A DNA stretch of 64,000 nt, from positions 434,001 to 498,000 of the forward strand of contig NZ_VOBA01000001.1 of NCBI RefSeq assembly GCF_008369165.1, given 5' to 3'. Shown in pieces: positions 27,711 to 35,695 of the stretch. Every line of letters starts with the position of its first letter. The stretch's first letter is position 1. The notes under the pieces are model-generated. The model did no database searches. It had not been told where the DNA came from and was given only the letters and a program-made list of their open reading frames with translations. Both the position numbers and the translations under genes were made by a program. This DNA is from Dietzia sp. ANT_WB102. Its GTDB lineage: Bacteria > Actinomycetota > Actinomycetes > Mycobacteriales > Mycobacteriaceae.

Positions 27711-28132
27711 CACCCCACCGTGGCCCACCACGCGCCGAGCCACAAGCCCACAGTGGCGACGGCAACCGTAGAGACCATCGTGCCCACCGCATAGGCCAGT
27801 GCCATGCCGACCCGCCCGTCCCGGGACAGGCGCAGGGTGTCATAGCTGGCGGTGGAGAAGGTTGTGTAGCCGCCGAGGAGGCCGGTGCCGATCATGGTGA
27901 CGGGCAGCGACTGCCCCTCGGCCTCGCCGCCCGCGTACACCCACCCGATGAGCAGCGCGAGGGCAAGGGAGCCCGACACGTTGATGAGGAACGTCGCCAG
28001 GGGGAACGTGCGCCGCCAGCGCGACGACACCGCCACGTCCACCGCGTACCGCAGCGCCGCGCCGGCGCCGCCCCCGAGTGCGATCCACCCGGCCAGCAGG
28101 ACGTCATCCCAACCCACGGGTGCGAAGGTCAT
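27710..28132 (-). CDS. crcB: Fluoride channel subunit FluC/CrcB (first of a pair)
   Basis: 140-aa four-helix membrane protein of the Fluc fluoride exporter family. Key features: GGGAGAALRYAVD near the N-terminus, FLINVSGSLALALLIG (the Asn lines the pore) and GLLGGYTTFSTASYD, the GxTTFST signature with the Phe-box residues. Its ATG overlaps the stop of the second copy (ATGA). Two adjacent genes suggest a heterodimer of oppositely oriented subunits rather than a dual-topology homodimer. No fluoride riboswitch is present, since the gene is mid-operon. Confidence 0.92.
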   Translation of the reverse strand: MTFAPVGWDDVLLAGWIALGGGAGAALRYAVDVAVSSRWRRTFPLATFLINVSGSLALALLIGWVYAGGEAEGQSLPVTMIGTGLLGGYTTFSTASYDTLRLSRDGRVGMALAYAVGTMVSTVAVATVGLWLGAWWATVG

Positions 28133-28545
28133 GATCGCGCGACCGCCCGCACCCCGCTCGGTCGCCGCCGGGACGCCAGCACGATCCCGAGCAGCGTGGC
28201 CACGGCGCCCGCTGCCAGCGTGATGGCACCGTACGCAACCGCGACGGGGACTTCGCCTTGCTGCAGGAGCGTGGCGGCCTGCAGCGCGATGAGCGAGTAG
28301 GTGGTGAACCCGCCGCAGAATCCGGTGCCGAACAGCAGTCGCAGCCCTCGTCGTCGTCTACCAGAACCGTTTCCACCATCGGCGAGCCGAGTCGACAGGT
28401 ACCCGAGCGCGAACGCCCCCACAATGTTGACGGCCAGGGTCGAGGCGAGCGCCGGATCGGGGACGACCAGGGACACCACGACGCGCGCGTAGGTCCCGGC
28501 GGCCCCACCGAGGGCGACCAGGGCGACGGCGGCGGGGAACCTCAC
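28129..28545 (-). CDS. crcB: Fluoride channel subunit FluC/CrcB (second of a pair)
   Basis: 138-aa second FluC protein: LGGAAGTYARVVV, STLAVNIVGAFALGYLS and GTGFCGGFTTYSLIALQ. The motif reads TTYSL instead of TTFST, so this copy has diverged at one Phe-box position, as expected of a dedicated hetero-subunit. A basic cluster (GNGSGRRRRG) sits in the loop after helix 2, useful for fixing orientation. Start taken as GTG 28545, overlapping the upstream stop as GTGA; longer starts run through the neighbouring gene. Confidence 0.9.
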   Translation of the reverse strand: MRFPAAVALVALGGAAGTYARVVVSLVVPDPALASTLAVNIVGAFALGYLSTRLADGGNGSGRRRRGLRLLFGTGFCGGFTTYSLIALQAATLLQQGEVPVAVAYGAITLAAGAVATLLGIVLASRRRPSGVRAVARS

Positions 28546-29363
28546 GTCGACAGTCCGGCCTCCAGTGCGGCGACGAGCCCATCGCGGTCGCCGGTGATCT
28601 CCAGGCCCGCGGCGTCGGTGCCGACGCGGCCCCACAGCAGCAGGGCAAGTGTCTCCGGAGGTCCTGCAACCTCGACCCCATCGGTCCCGTCCGAACCGGG
28701 AAGCTGCCATTCCAGCCCGCCGAGGGCTGTCGCGCCAACCGGCTCGGCGCCGGCGGCGAGACCGACCGCAGCCGATCCCTCCGGGGCATGGGGGATGCCG
28801 CGCAGGCGGATCGTCACCGCGAGCGGCGGCACGTGGTCTGCCATGTGCGGGCGCATGACGGTGCAGAACTCGTCGACGGTGTCGACCGCGACGTCCTCCG
28901 ACACCGGCGTGGTCGCGGCGGGACCGTGGAGGGAGTTCTCGATGTCCCAGCGGTGGACCAGGGTCTCGTGCAGCTGGCGCCGCAGCCAAAAGTCGGCGCG
29001 GCCCGGGCCGGAGAAGGTCCAGGCGGGATCGCCGGGGTCGGTGTCGGTGAACGTCCCGAGCATCTCGGCAGCGAGACCCGCGTACCAGTCGGTGAGTGCG
29101 GCGATGCCCTCGGACGCGGGTGGCGCGGACCGTGTCACCGCACTCATCCCGCGGGTCCGCTCGTCGGGCGTGGCCTCGCGGACGGTGGCCCCGCTCCACC
29201 AGTTGACGGTGCCGAGGTGGACCACCAGGTCGCGGATGGTCCAGCCCGGGCACGAGGTCACCGGGGCGGTGAGGTCCGCGCCCCCGCCCAGCGCGAACCG
29301 CACCAGCCCGACCTGCGCCTCGAGGGCGTCGAGCATTCTGGCGTGGCCGAGCCGGGCGGTCAT
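28542..29363 (-). CDS. Maleylpyruvate isomerase-type mycothiol-dependent enzyme (DinB fold)
   Basis: 273 aa. The N-terminal ~170 residues are a metal-binding four-helix DinB-like bundle with three candidate metal His: CPGWTIRDLVVHLGTVNWW, and QLHETLVHRWDIENSLHG. The remainder is the small C-terminal domain with EITGDRDGL usual in this mycothiol-linked family. Members transfer or isomerise substrates using mycothiol; the real substrate here is unknown. ATGA overlap with the thioesterase and GTGA overlap with fluC tie it into the operon. Confidence 0.82.
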   Translation of the reverse strand: MTARLGHARMLDALEAQVGLVRFALGGGADLTAPVTSCPGWTIRDLVVHLGTVNWWSGATVREATPDERTRGMSAVTRSAPPASEGIAALTDWYAGLAAEMLGTFTDTDPGDPAWTFSGPGRADFWLRRQLHETLVHRWDIENSLHGPAATTPVSEDVAVDTVDEFCTVMRPHMADHVPPLAVTIRLRGIPHAPEGSAAVGLAAGAEPVGATALGGLEWQLPGSDGTDGVEVAGPPETLALLLWGRVGTDAAGLEITGDRDGLVAALEAGLST

Positions 29364-30205
29364 ACGCGGGTGGCCTTCTGGGAGTCCCCGCCCGGGCCGC
29401 GCCGGGTGAAGTCGATCTGGCGCCCGGCGTTGGAGACGGCCACCACGGTGCCGGTCGCGAACACGCCCTCGCGGTCGAACAGCGAGGCGGTGCCGACGGC
29501 GACGCCGTCCACGCTGATGTGCTCGTCGGCTTCGATACCCAGGTCACGCGACTGGGGCAGTCGGGCCAGCGCGACGGTGAGGTCTGCGTTGATGAAGCCG
29601 ATCCCCTCGTCGCCCCAGTGCGCCATGAGGCTCGTGGACTCCGCCAGCGTCGCTGCGCGCTGGAACGGCGTCGAGCTCTCGCCCACGATCACGTCGAGGG
29701 GTTGCTGCCAGAACCGTTTGCGCTGGTCGTTCTGGTGTAGGCCCATCTCCCGGTCCCACGAGTCCGGGTCGTCACCGCTACCGAAGTGGACGTTGGACCC
29801 GGGCCCATCCGCCGAGGTGCCGGCCCCCGCCGGCGGATGAACTCGCCGGCCCGACCGCCAGATCCGGCCTGGTGGCTGCTCGCCGCGGCGTAACTGCACG
29901 AGGGTCGCCCGGGCGACCGCCTTCCCACCCTGGCTCAGCTGGACGTCGGCCACCCGGATGCGGTTCCCGGCGCGGACTTCCTCGGTGTGCGCCACCAGCG
30001 GTTCGTTGCGCACCGGGGCGAACAGGTCCACCGTGAGGCGGGCGGGTTGGAAACCCTCTGCGCCGTGCTCGGCCTCGAGAGCCCGTGCGGCCGCCGCCAC
30101 CACGGCCGGGCCGTTGACCATGCTGTCTGACCAGGCGCTGCGCGCGAAGATGGTGGGGACGTAGGCCCCGGTGTCGTCGACGGTGAAGAAGGCGCGTTCG
30201 CTCAT
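29360..30205 (-). CDS. Double-hotdog acyl-CoA thioesterase-like protein
   Basis: 281 aa from ATG 30205 (MSERAFFTVDDTG). Two hotdog-like halves: the first contains SDSMVNGPAVVAAAARALE and RLTVDLFAPVRNEPL, the second FINADLTVALARLP and ISVDGVAVGTASLFDREGVFA. This layout matches TesB-like thioesterase family proteins that hydrolyse acyl-CoA; the chain length preference is not predictable. Follows tetR with an ATGA overlap, and the regulator may respond to an acyl-CoA or aromatic substrate handled here. Confidence 0.78.
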   Translation of the reverse strand: MSERAFFTVDDTGAYVPTIFARSAWSDSMVNGPAVVAAAARALEAEHGAEGFQPARLTVDLFAPVRNEPLVAHTEEVRAGNRIRVADVQLSQGGKAVARATLVQLRRGEQPPGRIWRSGRRVHPPAGAGTSADGPGSNVHFGSGDDPDSWDREMGLHQNDQRKRFWQQPLDVIVGESSTPFQRAATLAESTSLMAHWGDEGIGFINADLTVALARLPQSRDLGIEADEHISVDGVAVGTASLFDREGVFATGTVVAVSNAGRQIDFTRRGPGGDSQKATRV

Positions 30206-30897
30206 CGGGCCACCCCGTCCGTGCCAGTGGCACCGTGCCGCGCGGCGCCGCCCGCCGACCCGGCCGCCCACGACCGCAGAATCGCCGCGAGCTGCGTCTC
30301 GAAGTATTGCTCGGCGCTGGGCGAGGATCGCCACACGCTCAACTCCAGCGACACCACCCCGTGCAACGACGCCCAGATTGTCGTGGCGGTCTCGTGCACG
30401 TCGCCGGACCGGAACACGCCCTCGTCCACAGCTGCGTCGACCACCTCGAGCAGCGGTTCCCGCCACAGCGCGTCGACGGTACCGGCCCGCGGCGTACGGA
30501 CGGGCTCCCCCACGACCAGCCCGTACAGCCCCTCGTTCTCCAGCGCCCACCGCCGGTACGTCCGGCACAGTGACCGCATATCACTCTCGACGCTGTCGTA
30601 GCGAAGGGAGTCGCGCAGCGCCGCGGCGAGCTGCTGGTCGGCCTCGACCGCGACGGCCGCGAGGAGTCCGGTCTTGCCGCCGAACATCGTGTAGATGGCT
30701 GTCGTGGACGTGCCCTGGGAGGCCGCGAGCGGCCGCAGGCCCAGCGTCTCCGGTGCCGCGTCCCGGAGCCGTCGCGTGGCCTCGTCGAGGATCCCCCGGC
30801 GCAGCGTCTCGTCGTACTGGGCGTGGTGAGGGGCGCGGGTGGCCGCGCGCGGCGAGGTTGGGGTCACCCCGGCAGGGTACGACGTCGACGACGACAT
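30202..30897 (-). CDS. TetR-family transcriptional regulator
   Basis: About 231 aa if ATG 30897 is used; ATG 30906 and GTG 30867 are alternatives, and none has a clear ribosome binding site. The N-terminal HTH comprises RRGILDEATRRLRD, TLGLRPLAASQGTSTTAIYT and MFGGKTGLLAAV, a standard TetR recognition helix followed by the F.GK..L motif. The rest is the helical ligand and dimer domain. It heads the seven-gene overlapping run to thpR and faces the enoyl-CoA isomerase gene; repeated ACGGTGT motifs lie between them. Confidence 0.87.
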   Translation of the reverse strand: MSSSTSYPAGVTPTSPRAATRAPHHAQYDETLRRGILDEATRRLRDAAPETLGLRPLAASQGTSTTAIYTMFGGKTGLLAAVAVEADQQLAAALRDSLRYDSVESDMRSLCRTYRRWALENEGLYGLVVGEPVRTPRAGTVDALWREPLLEVVDAAVDEGVFRSGDVHETATTIWASLHGVVSLELSVWRSSPSAEQYFETQLAAILRSWAAGSAGGAARHGATGTDGVAR

Positions 30898-30929
30898 CAG
30901 CGTCATAGCGGCGTGGCGTGTCGTGGCAG

Positions 30930-31055
30930 ACACCGTGATACCGACGTCGCGACCCCGCAATGACGCCTTCGGACCCGCACCGGCGCGGTGCACTGCACAC
31001 GCCGTGGTAACGGTGTCCCATCTCCTGTGACGGTGTTCCGGGCGGGTGAACACCG
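30930..31055. promoter_or_regulatory. Repeated ACGGTGT half-sites in the tetR / isomerase divergent region
   Basis: ACACCGT at 30930-30936, ACGGTGT at 31010-31016 and again at 31030-31036, and the inverted ACACCG at 31050-31055. The last two belong to an inverted repeat CGGTGTTC (31031-31038) / GAACACCG (31048-31055). A plausible TetR operator region for both directions. Confidence 0.45.
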
Positions 31056-31069
31056 CGACTCTCCGCGGT

Positions 31070-31075
31070 TACTGT
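31070..31075 (+). promoter_or_regulatory. Leaderless -10 hexamer for the enoyl-CoA isomerase gene
   Basis: TACTGT, 6 nt before ATG 31082 and downstream of the TetR-like inverted repeat. Confidence 0.45.
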
Positions 31076-31081
31076 GAACCC

Positions 31082-31786
31082 ATGACGTCACAGAACCTGC
31101 CCTCCCTGAGCCGCCACGAGTCCGTCTTCGTCCTCCGCTTCTCCGACCCGGAGGATCCGGCCGAGGCGCCCGACAACACCTTCTCGCCCGAGTTCCTCGA
31201 CGCGCTCGGCGCCGCGCTCGACGAGGTCGAGGCGGCCGAGGGGCCGGCTGCGCTCGTCACCACGGGGGCTGGGAAGTTCTACTCCAACGGACTCGATCTG
31301 GGGATCGTCGGTTCGGATCCCGAGGGGCTGCCGGCGTACGTCTCCCGCGTTCAGCGGGTCCTCGCCCGCGTGCTGCGGCTCGATCTGCCGACGGTCGCCG
31401 CGGTCAACGGGCACGCATTCGGCGCCGGGGCGATGCTCGCAGTGAGCCATGACCACCGTCTGATGCGCGCGGACCGCGGCTTCTGGAACCTGCCCGAGGC
31501 GAAGCTGGGGATGCCGTTCCCGGCAGGGATGAACGCGCTCATCACCGGTCGGCTCAGTGCCCCGGTGGCGGCCACTGCGATGCTCACGTCCCGCCGGTAC
31601 ACCGCCGCCGACGCGGTATCCGCCGGGATCGTGCACGAGGCCGCTGACGCCGACACGGTGGTTGACCGGGCCGTGACGATTGCGGCAGAACTGGCCCCCC
31701 TGCGCGGCACGAACTACGCAGGAATCCGCGCGGGGCTCGTCGCGGGAATCCTGCCTCACCTGGACGAGCCCATCGATCGGCTCTGA
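31082..31786 (+). CDS. Enoyl-CoA hydratase/isomerase family protein (Delta3-Delta2-enoyl-CoA isomerase-like)
   Basis: 234-aa crotonase-fold enzyme, short for a hydratase and closer to the PECI-type isomerases that move a double bond in unsaturated acyl-CoA during beta-oxidation. The oxyanion hole is formed by KFYSNGLDLG and HAFGAGAML; FWNLPEAKLGMPFPAG carries the likely catalytic Glu. Only one acid residue of the hydratase pair is evident, supporting isomerase activity. Divergent from tetR, so probably under its control, which would link the regulator to acyl-CoA metabolism. Confidence 0.83.
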   Translation: MTSQNLPSLSRHESVFVLRFSDPEDPAEAPDNTFSPEFLDALGAALDEVEAAEGPAALVTTGAGKFYSNGLDLGIVGSDPEGLPAYVSRVQRVLARVLRLDLPTVAAVNGHAFGAGAMLAVSHDHRLMRADRGFWNLPEAKLGMPFPAGMNALITGRLSAPVAATAMLTSRRYTAADAVSAGIVHEAADADTVVDRAVTIAAELAPLRGTNYAGIRAGLVAGILPHLDEPIDRL

Positions 31787-31826
31787 ACCGGGGCGGCTGC
31801 GTCCGCACCCGGACTCCCGGCAATAG

Positions 31827-31865
31827 GAAAGGCCCGCATCCCCTGGCCGGGAATGCGGGCCTTTC
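31827..31865. terminator. Strong bidirectional terminator hairpin
   Basis: Perfect 13-bp stem: GAAAGGCCCGCAT at 31827-31839 pairs with ATGCGGGCCTTTC at 31853-31865. The stem ends in AAA/TTT on both strands, so it can stop transcription from the isomerase gene (+) and from lsr2 (-). Confidence 0.85.
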
Positions 31866-31901
31866 AGCGCGCGGTTCTCCTGAGCTCTACTCCGCTGCTC
31901 T

Positions 31902-31929
31902 CAGTACACGCCGCGCCCAGTACACGCCG
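31902..31929. repeat. 12-bp tandem direct repeat
   Basis: CAGTACACGCCG occurs at 31902-31913 and 31918-31929 just after the lsr2 stop. No known role. Confidence 0.6.
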
Positions 31930-31932
31930 ACC

Positions 31933-32277
31933 TCAGTTGGCAGCAGCGTAGGCGTCCATGATGTCGCCCGGAATTCGGCCGCGGTCGGAGACCTCGTAGC
32001 CATTGTTACGGGCCCATTCGCGAATCGCCTTGGTATCACCCGAGGGCGACGACGACCGGGCCGACGCCCGACGTGCGGGTTTTGCCTTGCTGCTGGACAC
32101 CCGATGACCGTTCTCGACGTAAGGCGCCATCACCTCGCGGAACTTCTCAGCATTCTCATCGCTGAGGTCGATCGTGTATTCCTTGCCGTCAAACGCGAAC
32201 GAAATCGTATTGGCTACGCTTCCCAGATCCGTTCCGTCAAGGTCGTCGATGTACTGCACCTGGAACTGTTGAGCCAT
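31933..32277 (-). CDS. lsr2: Lsr2 nucleoid-associated protein
   Basis: H-NS-like xenogeneic silencer of mycolata that bridges AT-rich DNA. 114 aa: the N-terminal dimerisation domain has [12 protein letters not shown] and [20 protein letters not shown]; a Ser/Ala/Arg linker follows; the C-terminal DNA-binding domain has [19 protein letters not shown], in which RGR is the AT-hook-like minor-groove binder. GGGAGAAG precedes the ATG. It sits below an unusually AT-rich 139-bp upstream region that it may bind itself. Confidence 0.97.
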   Translation of the reverse strand: MAQQFQVQYIDDLDGTDLGSVANTISFAFDGKEYTIDLSDENAEKFREVMAPYVENGHRVSSSKAKPARRASARSSSPSGDTKAIREWARNNGYEVSDRGRIPGDIMDAYAAAN

Positions 32278-32416
32278 GTTTTCTTCTCCCTAGACCGACC
32301 CATTTCGCTAGTGGTAGTCATTATGCACAAACAACTCGACATATGCACATACATATATAGCTGAAAAGCTCTCGTGAATGTTTCCGCTGCTGACCTTTCG
32401 ATATGTCTCACAGGTG
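32278..32416 (-). promoter_or_regulatory. AT-rich upstream region of lsr2
   Basis: 139 bp much richer in A+T than the surroundings, with overlapping ATATGCACATACATATATA-type runs at about 32338-32360 and a CATAAT -10-like element on the minus strand near 32320. Holds the lsr2 promoter; the AT tract is a natural site for Lsr2 autoregulation. No gene seen. Confidence 0.55.
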
Positions 32417-33133
32417 TCAATAAACGATTGAACGGGAATTCTCGCGATATCTGCGAACAACCAGATCAACGATTTCCGGGTGCGCGCCGAGCGGAGGCGA
32501 GGTGATATCTCCGCCCGCCGCCGCCATCCGGTCCGCGAAGAATCCCGGGGCGAGCAGGTGGGTCGCCACCGCTATTCGCCGCCGCCCGTCCGCGCGGAAC
32601 CGCTCGACCGCCTCGGCGACGGTCGGGCTCGCGGCGGATGCGAAACCCGAGGTCACCGGCACGCTGAGCAGGGCGGAGAGTTCCTCGGCCAGTGTCCTGG
32701 TCTCCGCGAGCGACGACTCGTCCTTACTCCCCGCGGCGCCCAGCACCACGGCATCGGCGCCGAATGCACCCACCGCGCCGGACTCGGCGAGCCGCTGCAT
32801 CAGCGCCCGCACGACCTCCGGTGCGGCGCCCAGGTGCGGCGTCTGTGCGACCGGCCCGGGGGCGTCTCGGCAGGCCTGCCCGACGTCGTGAATGACGTGG
32901 AACCCGCGCGCGAGGAAAGCCGGGACCACGACCGTCGGTGCGCCGTCCGCGAGGACGCGGGCCGGACCGGGCGACTGCACGTCCACCCAGGCGAGCCGGC
33001 AGTCCACCTCTGGCAGTTGCTTGCGCGCCTCGAGTAGGACCCGTCCCAGGACCCGGCGGCCGGTGGCGGACCGGGTGCCGTGCGCAACCATCAGTAGGCG
33101 GGGGTTCTGCGTGGTGGTCCGACTCCGCGACAT
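32417..33133 (-). CDS. CbiX/SirB-type sirohydrochlorin chelatase
   Basis: About 238 aa (ATG 33133; ATG 33160 also possible). Inserts Fe2+ (or Co2+) into sirohydrochlorin to make sirohaem. Class II chelatase features: LLMVAHGTRSATGR with the metal-binding His near the start, FLARGFHVIHDV with the second His, and a repeated half with VVLGAAGSKDESS and VATHLLAPGFFADR. Its place within 4 kb of sulfite reductase and a precorrin-2 dehydrogenase supports iron chelation for sirohaem. Confidence 0.83.
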   Translation of the reverse strand: MSRSRTTTQNPRLLMVAHGTRSATGRRVLGRVLLEARKQLPEVDCRLAWVDVQSPGPARVLADGAPTVVVPAFLARGFHVIHDVGQACRDAPGPVAQTPHLGAAPEVVRALMQRLAESGAVGAFGADAVVLGAAGSKDESSLAETRTLAEELSALLSVPVTSGFASAASPTVAEAVERFRADGRRRIAVATHLLAPGFFADRMAAAGGDITSPPLGAHPEIVDLVVRRYRENSRSIVY

Positions 33134-33207
33134 CCCGAGTGTGCTCACCCTTCCGAGCATGCCGCAATCCGCGTGCGGTCAGGCATCCGCTCGGCGACAC
33201 TTGGTGC

Positions 33208-34008
33208 ATGAACACAGGGCGGATGAACATATCGGGAGGGCGCCCTGAGGTGACCGTCGCCAACTGGGAGGCCGTGTACGACTTCTACGGGGCCGGACGG
33301 CGACGGGACGGCTTCACCAATCCGCTGCTCACCCTGGTCGACGCGATCTATCGGCCCCGGCTGCGGATCTCGCCCGAGATCGTCACCGAGTTGCACCGGC
33401 TCCACGATGACGGAGTCGGGATCGTTGTGGGGGCCAATCACCCGTCCGCGCATGATCCGACGGTGCTGGCGTCGGTACTGTTCGACAAGCGGGTCCGGTT
33501 CCTCTCCGGCGGCATGGGCCTGACCAAGGATCCGCTCTTCCGCGGCCCCCTCCGGCCGGTATTTGAGTACACGGGCACCGTGCCGGTCTTCCGCGCGAAG
33601 AACTACCAGGGCACGGCCTCGGAGATTCACGATGCTGCAGCCGCCCGCCTCATCGACGTGTGCGTGAACCGACTCGTCGACGGCGGCGTGGTGTTGACCT
33701 TCGTCGAGGGCACCAATTCCTCCGCCGACGATCTGCGCACCCTGCGACTCGACTCCGTGAAGAAGGGGATCGGGATGATGGTCAGCGGCGCCCGGGAGGC
33801 GGGAGCCAGGGTGGCGGTCCTGCCGGTGGGGCTCGTCTATCACGGGCGCGAGCGCGCCACACTCCCGCCGCGTCACGCCGTCGCCGCCGTCGGGACTCCC
33901 GTGCTGTGGGACTCCGGGCCCCCGCCCACGATCGACGAAGTGCGGCACGCGGTCCGGGACGGTATCGAGCACGCTCTCACCGACGCCTGGACGCGTGGAA
34001 CCGGATAG
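33208..34008 (+). CDS. PlsC-like lysophospholipid acyltransferase family protein
   Basis: 266 aa from ATG 33208 (a second ATG at 33223 is possible). The acyltransferase HX4D box is NHPSAHDPTV near residue 80, and the second block is FVEGTNSSADD with Glu-Gly near residue 165, standing where the usual EGTRS lies; this variant is atypical. RFLSGGMGLTKDPLFRG fits the substrate-binding block. A role in phospholipid or other acyl ester formation is likely, substrate unknown. It is a lone plus-strand gene between sirohaem genes. Confidence 0.75.
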   Translation: MNTGRMNISGGRPEVTVANWEAVYDFYGAGRRRDGFTNPLLTLVDAIYRPRLRISPEIVTELHRLHDDGVGIVVGANHPSAHDPTVLASVLFDKRVRFLSGGMGLTKDPLFRGPLRPVFEYTGTVPVFRAKNYQGTASEIHDAAAARLIDVCVNRLVDGGVVLTFVEGTNSSADDLRTLRLDSVKKGIGMMVSGAREAGARVAVLPVGLVYHGRERATLPPRHAVAAVGTPVLWDSGPPPTIDEVRHAVRDGIEHALTDAWTRGTG

Positions 34009-34049
34009 CGGATAGGGCCACCTGATCCGGGCGAGGAGCCAGCCGCCGG

Positions 34050-34916
34050 TCAGACCACCCCGGGAACGACGTCGAACTCCACCCCGACAGCCTCGAGTTC
34101 GCGGGCCCGCGCAGCCAGGGAGGCCGCCGCCGCGATACGCACGACCCCGAGCCCCGCGGCGAATCGCGCTGCCACCAGTTCGGCTACGCGAGCGGCGGGC
34201 AGGTCGGGTCCGGTCTCGAGCACCTCGACGTCGTCGTCGAGCTCAGCCACGAGCCCGCGATCGGCCGCACCGTCCACGACCAGGACGTCCGCGGCGTGGA
34301 CGAGTCGTCGCGCACGCACGGTGAGCAGGTCACCGTCACCGGTGCCCCCCACCAACGCCACCCACCCGGTGGCCGGCCGACGCCGCGCGCGCAGGCCCGC
34401 GGGAGCGGTGGCCAGCGAACGTGCCACGTGCCGCCCGACGCGCACGGACCGCCGGGGGTCGCCCGAGTCGACGGCGATGCGCACCAGGCCGGCGGGGGTC
34501 GCCACCGCCGTGCGCGCGGGCACCCGCACGGAGCCCAGAGCGGAGTCCCCGGCCGTGACGCACCAGATCCGGCGTTCGTCGCACAGCGCGGCTACCTGCG
34601 CGTCAACCCGGCGGTCGCCGGTGGCGACGTGCACCATCCAGGGAGTGTCCAAGTCCGCGGTGGTGAACGGCCTGACCACGACGACGAGCCGATCGCCGGC
34701 CCGCTCAGCAAGATCGGCCATGGCCGGGTCGACGTGCGGCGCCACGACACGCAGGTTCGCACCGGCCTCGAGAAAGGTCACCGCCCGGCGGGCCGAGACT
34801 GGCCCGGCCCCGACGAGCAGTACCTCGCGGCCCGCCAGCCCCACGGTGAGCGGAAGCCCGTCCAGCGCGGGGGCCGGAGCGGGGCCGGCGGACGCCGCCG
34901 AGAGTGCGGCGGTCAC
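34050..34916 (-). CDS. Precorrin-2 dehydrogenase with truncated uroporphyrinogen methyltransferase tail (CysG-like)
   Basis: 288 aa from GTG 34916, which overlaps the cysH stop as GTGA. Residues ~20-165 are the NAD-dependent precorrin-2 dehydrogenase of CysG/Met8: VLLVGAGPVSARRAVTFLE, VVAPHVDPAM and RIWCVTAGDSALGSVRVPA. Residues ~190-288 resemble only the first ~100 residues of the SUMT methyltransferase: VALVGGTGDGDLLTVRARRL, with the normal GGDPF site replaced by AAAAS, ending abruptly at VVPGVV. The methylation activity is therefore almost surely absent and must come from another gene. Third gene of the sulfite reductase operon. Confidence 0.83.
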   Translation of the reverse strand: MTAALSAASAGPAPAPALDGLPLTVGLAGREVLLVGAGPVSARRAVTFLEAGANLRVVAPHVDPAMADLAERAGDRLVVVVRPFTTADLDTPWMVHVATGDRRVDAQVAALCDERRIWCVTAGDSALGSVRVPARTAVATPAGLVRIAVDSGDPRRSVRVGRHVARSLATAPAGLRARRRPATGWVALVGGTGDGDLLTVRARRLVHAADVLVVDGAADRGLVAELDDDVEVLETGPDLPAARVAELVAARFAAGLGVVRIAAAASLAARARELEAVGVEFDVVPGVV

Positions 34917-35695
34917 AAGTGGATTCCGCACTCGGTCTTGGACGAGCCCGCCCAGCGACCCGAGCGCGGGTCCGCCCCGGCCTCCACGCGGCGCGTGCAG
35001 GGCTCGCAGCCGATCGACGGGTAGCCGTCGTCAAGCAGTGGGTTGAGCAGGCAGCCGTGCTCGGCCGCGTAGTCGTGGACGCGCTGGAGTGTCCACGCGA
35101 CCAGCGGATTGATCTTGACCATGGCGTGCTTCTCGTCCCACTCGACCATGGCCGCGCCCGCCCGGTGGTCGGTGTCCACACGGCGCAGGCCGGTGATCCA
35201 CGCCTCGTACCCGGACAGGGCGGCGTCGAGCGGCTCCACTTTGCGGAGGCGGCAGCACAGCTCGGGGTCGGTGTCGTAGGGGCGCGGGCCGAGGGCGGCC
35301 TCATGCTCGGAGCGGCTTGCCGGGCTGCGCACGTCCACGACGTTGAGGCCGGGCGTCGCCGCGAGTGCGTCACGGACCCCGACGGTCTCGGAGAAGTGGT
35401 AGCTGGTGTCCAGGAACAGCACGTCCACGCCGGGGGCGTGGGGTGCGGTCATCTCGGGCACGACCGTGTTGGCCATGGAGCAGGCCACCGCGAGTGCGTC
35501 GCCGAAGGTCTCCCCGGCCCAGGCCAGGACCTCGGCCGGATCGATCTCGGAGTGATTGCCGTAGAGGCCACGGTCATCGAAGCGACGTCCCGCTTCCTCA
35601 GCGATGGCCTTGAGCTCTTCGGTGGTGCGGCGCCGGCCGGGGCCGGGGGTCAGGACGGTGCTGCGCGGCAGCAATTCGAGTCCGATGGCGGTCAC
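34913..35695 (-). CDS. cysH: APS/PAPS reductase (assimilatory, Fe-S type)
   Basis: Reduces adenylyl- or phosphoadenylyl-sulfate to sulfite with thioredoxin. 260 aa from GTG 35695, overlapping the sulfite reductase stop as GTGA. The CC of ELCCRLRKVEPL and GCEPC (C230, C233) are the four [4Fe-4S] ligands of the APS-using type; KTECGIHL at the C-terminus carries the catalytic Cys (C256). VEWDEKHAMVKINPL and SIGCEPCTRR are conserved. The Fe-S ligands favour APS over PAPS. Confidence 0.93.
   Translation of the reverse strand: MTAIGLELLPRSTVLTPGPGRRRTTEELKAIAEEAGRRFDDRGLYGNHSEIDPAEVLAWAGETFGDALAVACSMANTVVPEMTAPHAPGVDVLFLDTSYHFSETVGVRDALAATPGLNVVDVRSPASRSEHEAALGPRPYDTDPELCCRLRKVEPLDAALSGYEAWITGLRRVDTDHRAGAAMVEWDEKHAMVKINPLVAWTLQRVHDYAAEHGCLLNPLLDDGYPSIGCEPCTRRVEAGADPRSGRWAGSSKTECGIHL

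Noticed and set aside
28129-30205. Fluoride riboswitch for the fluC pair
   Set aside because: The genes are mid-operon with overlapping neighbours, leaving no noncoding space.
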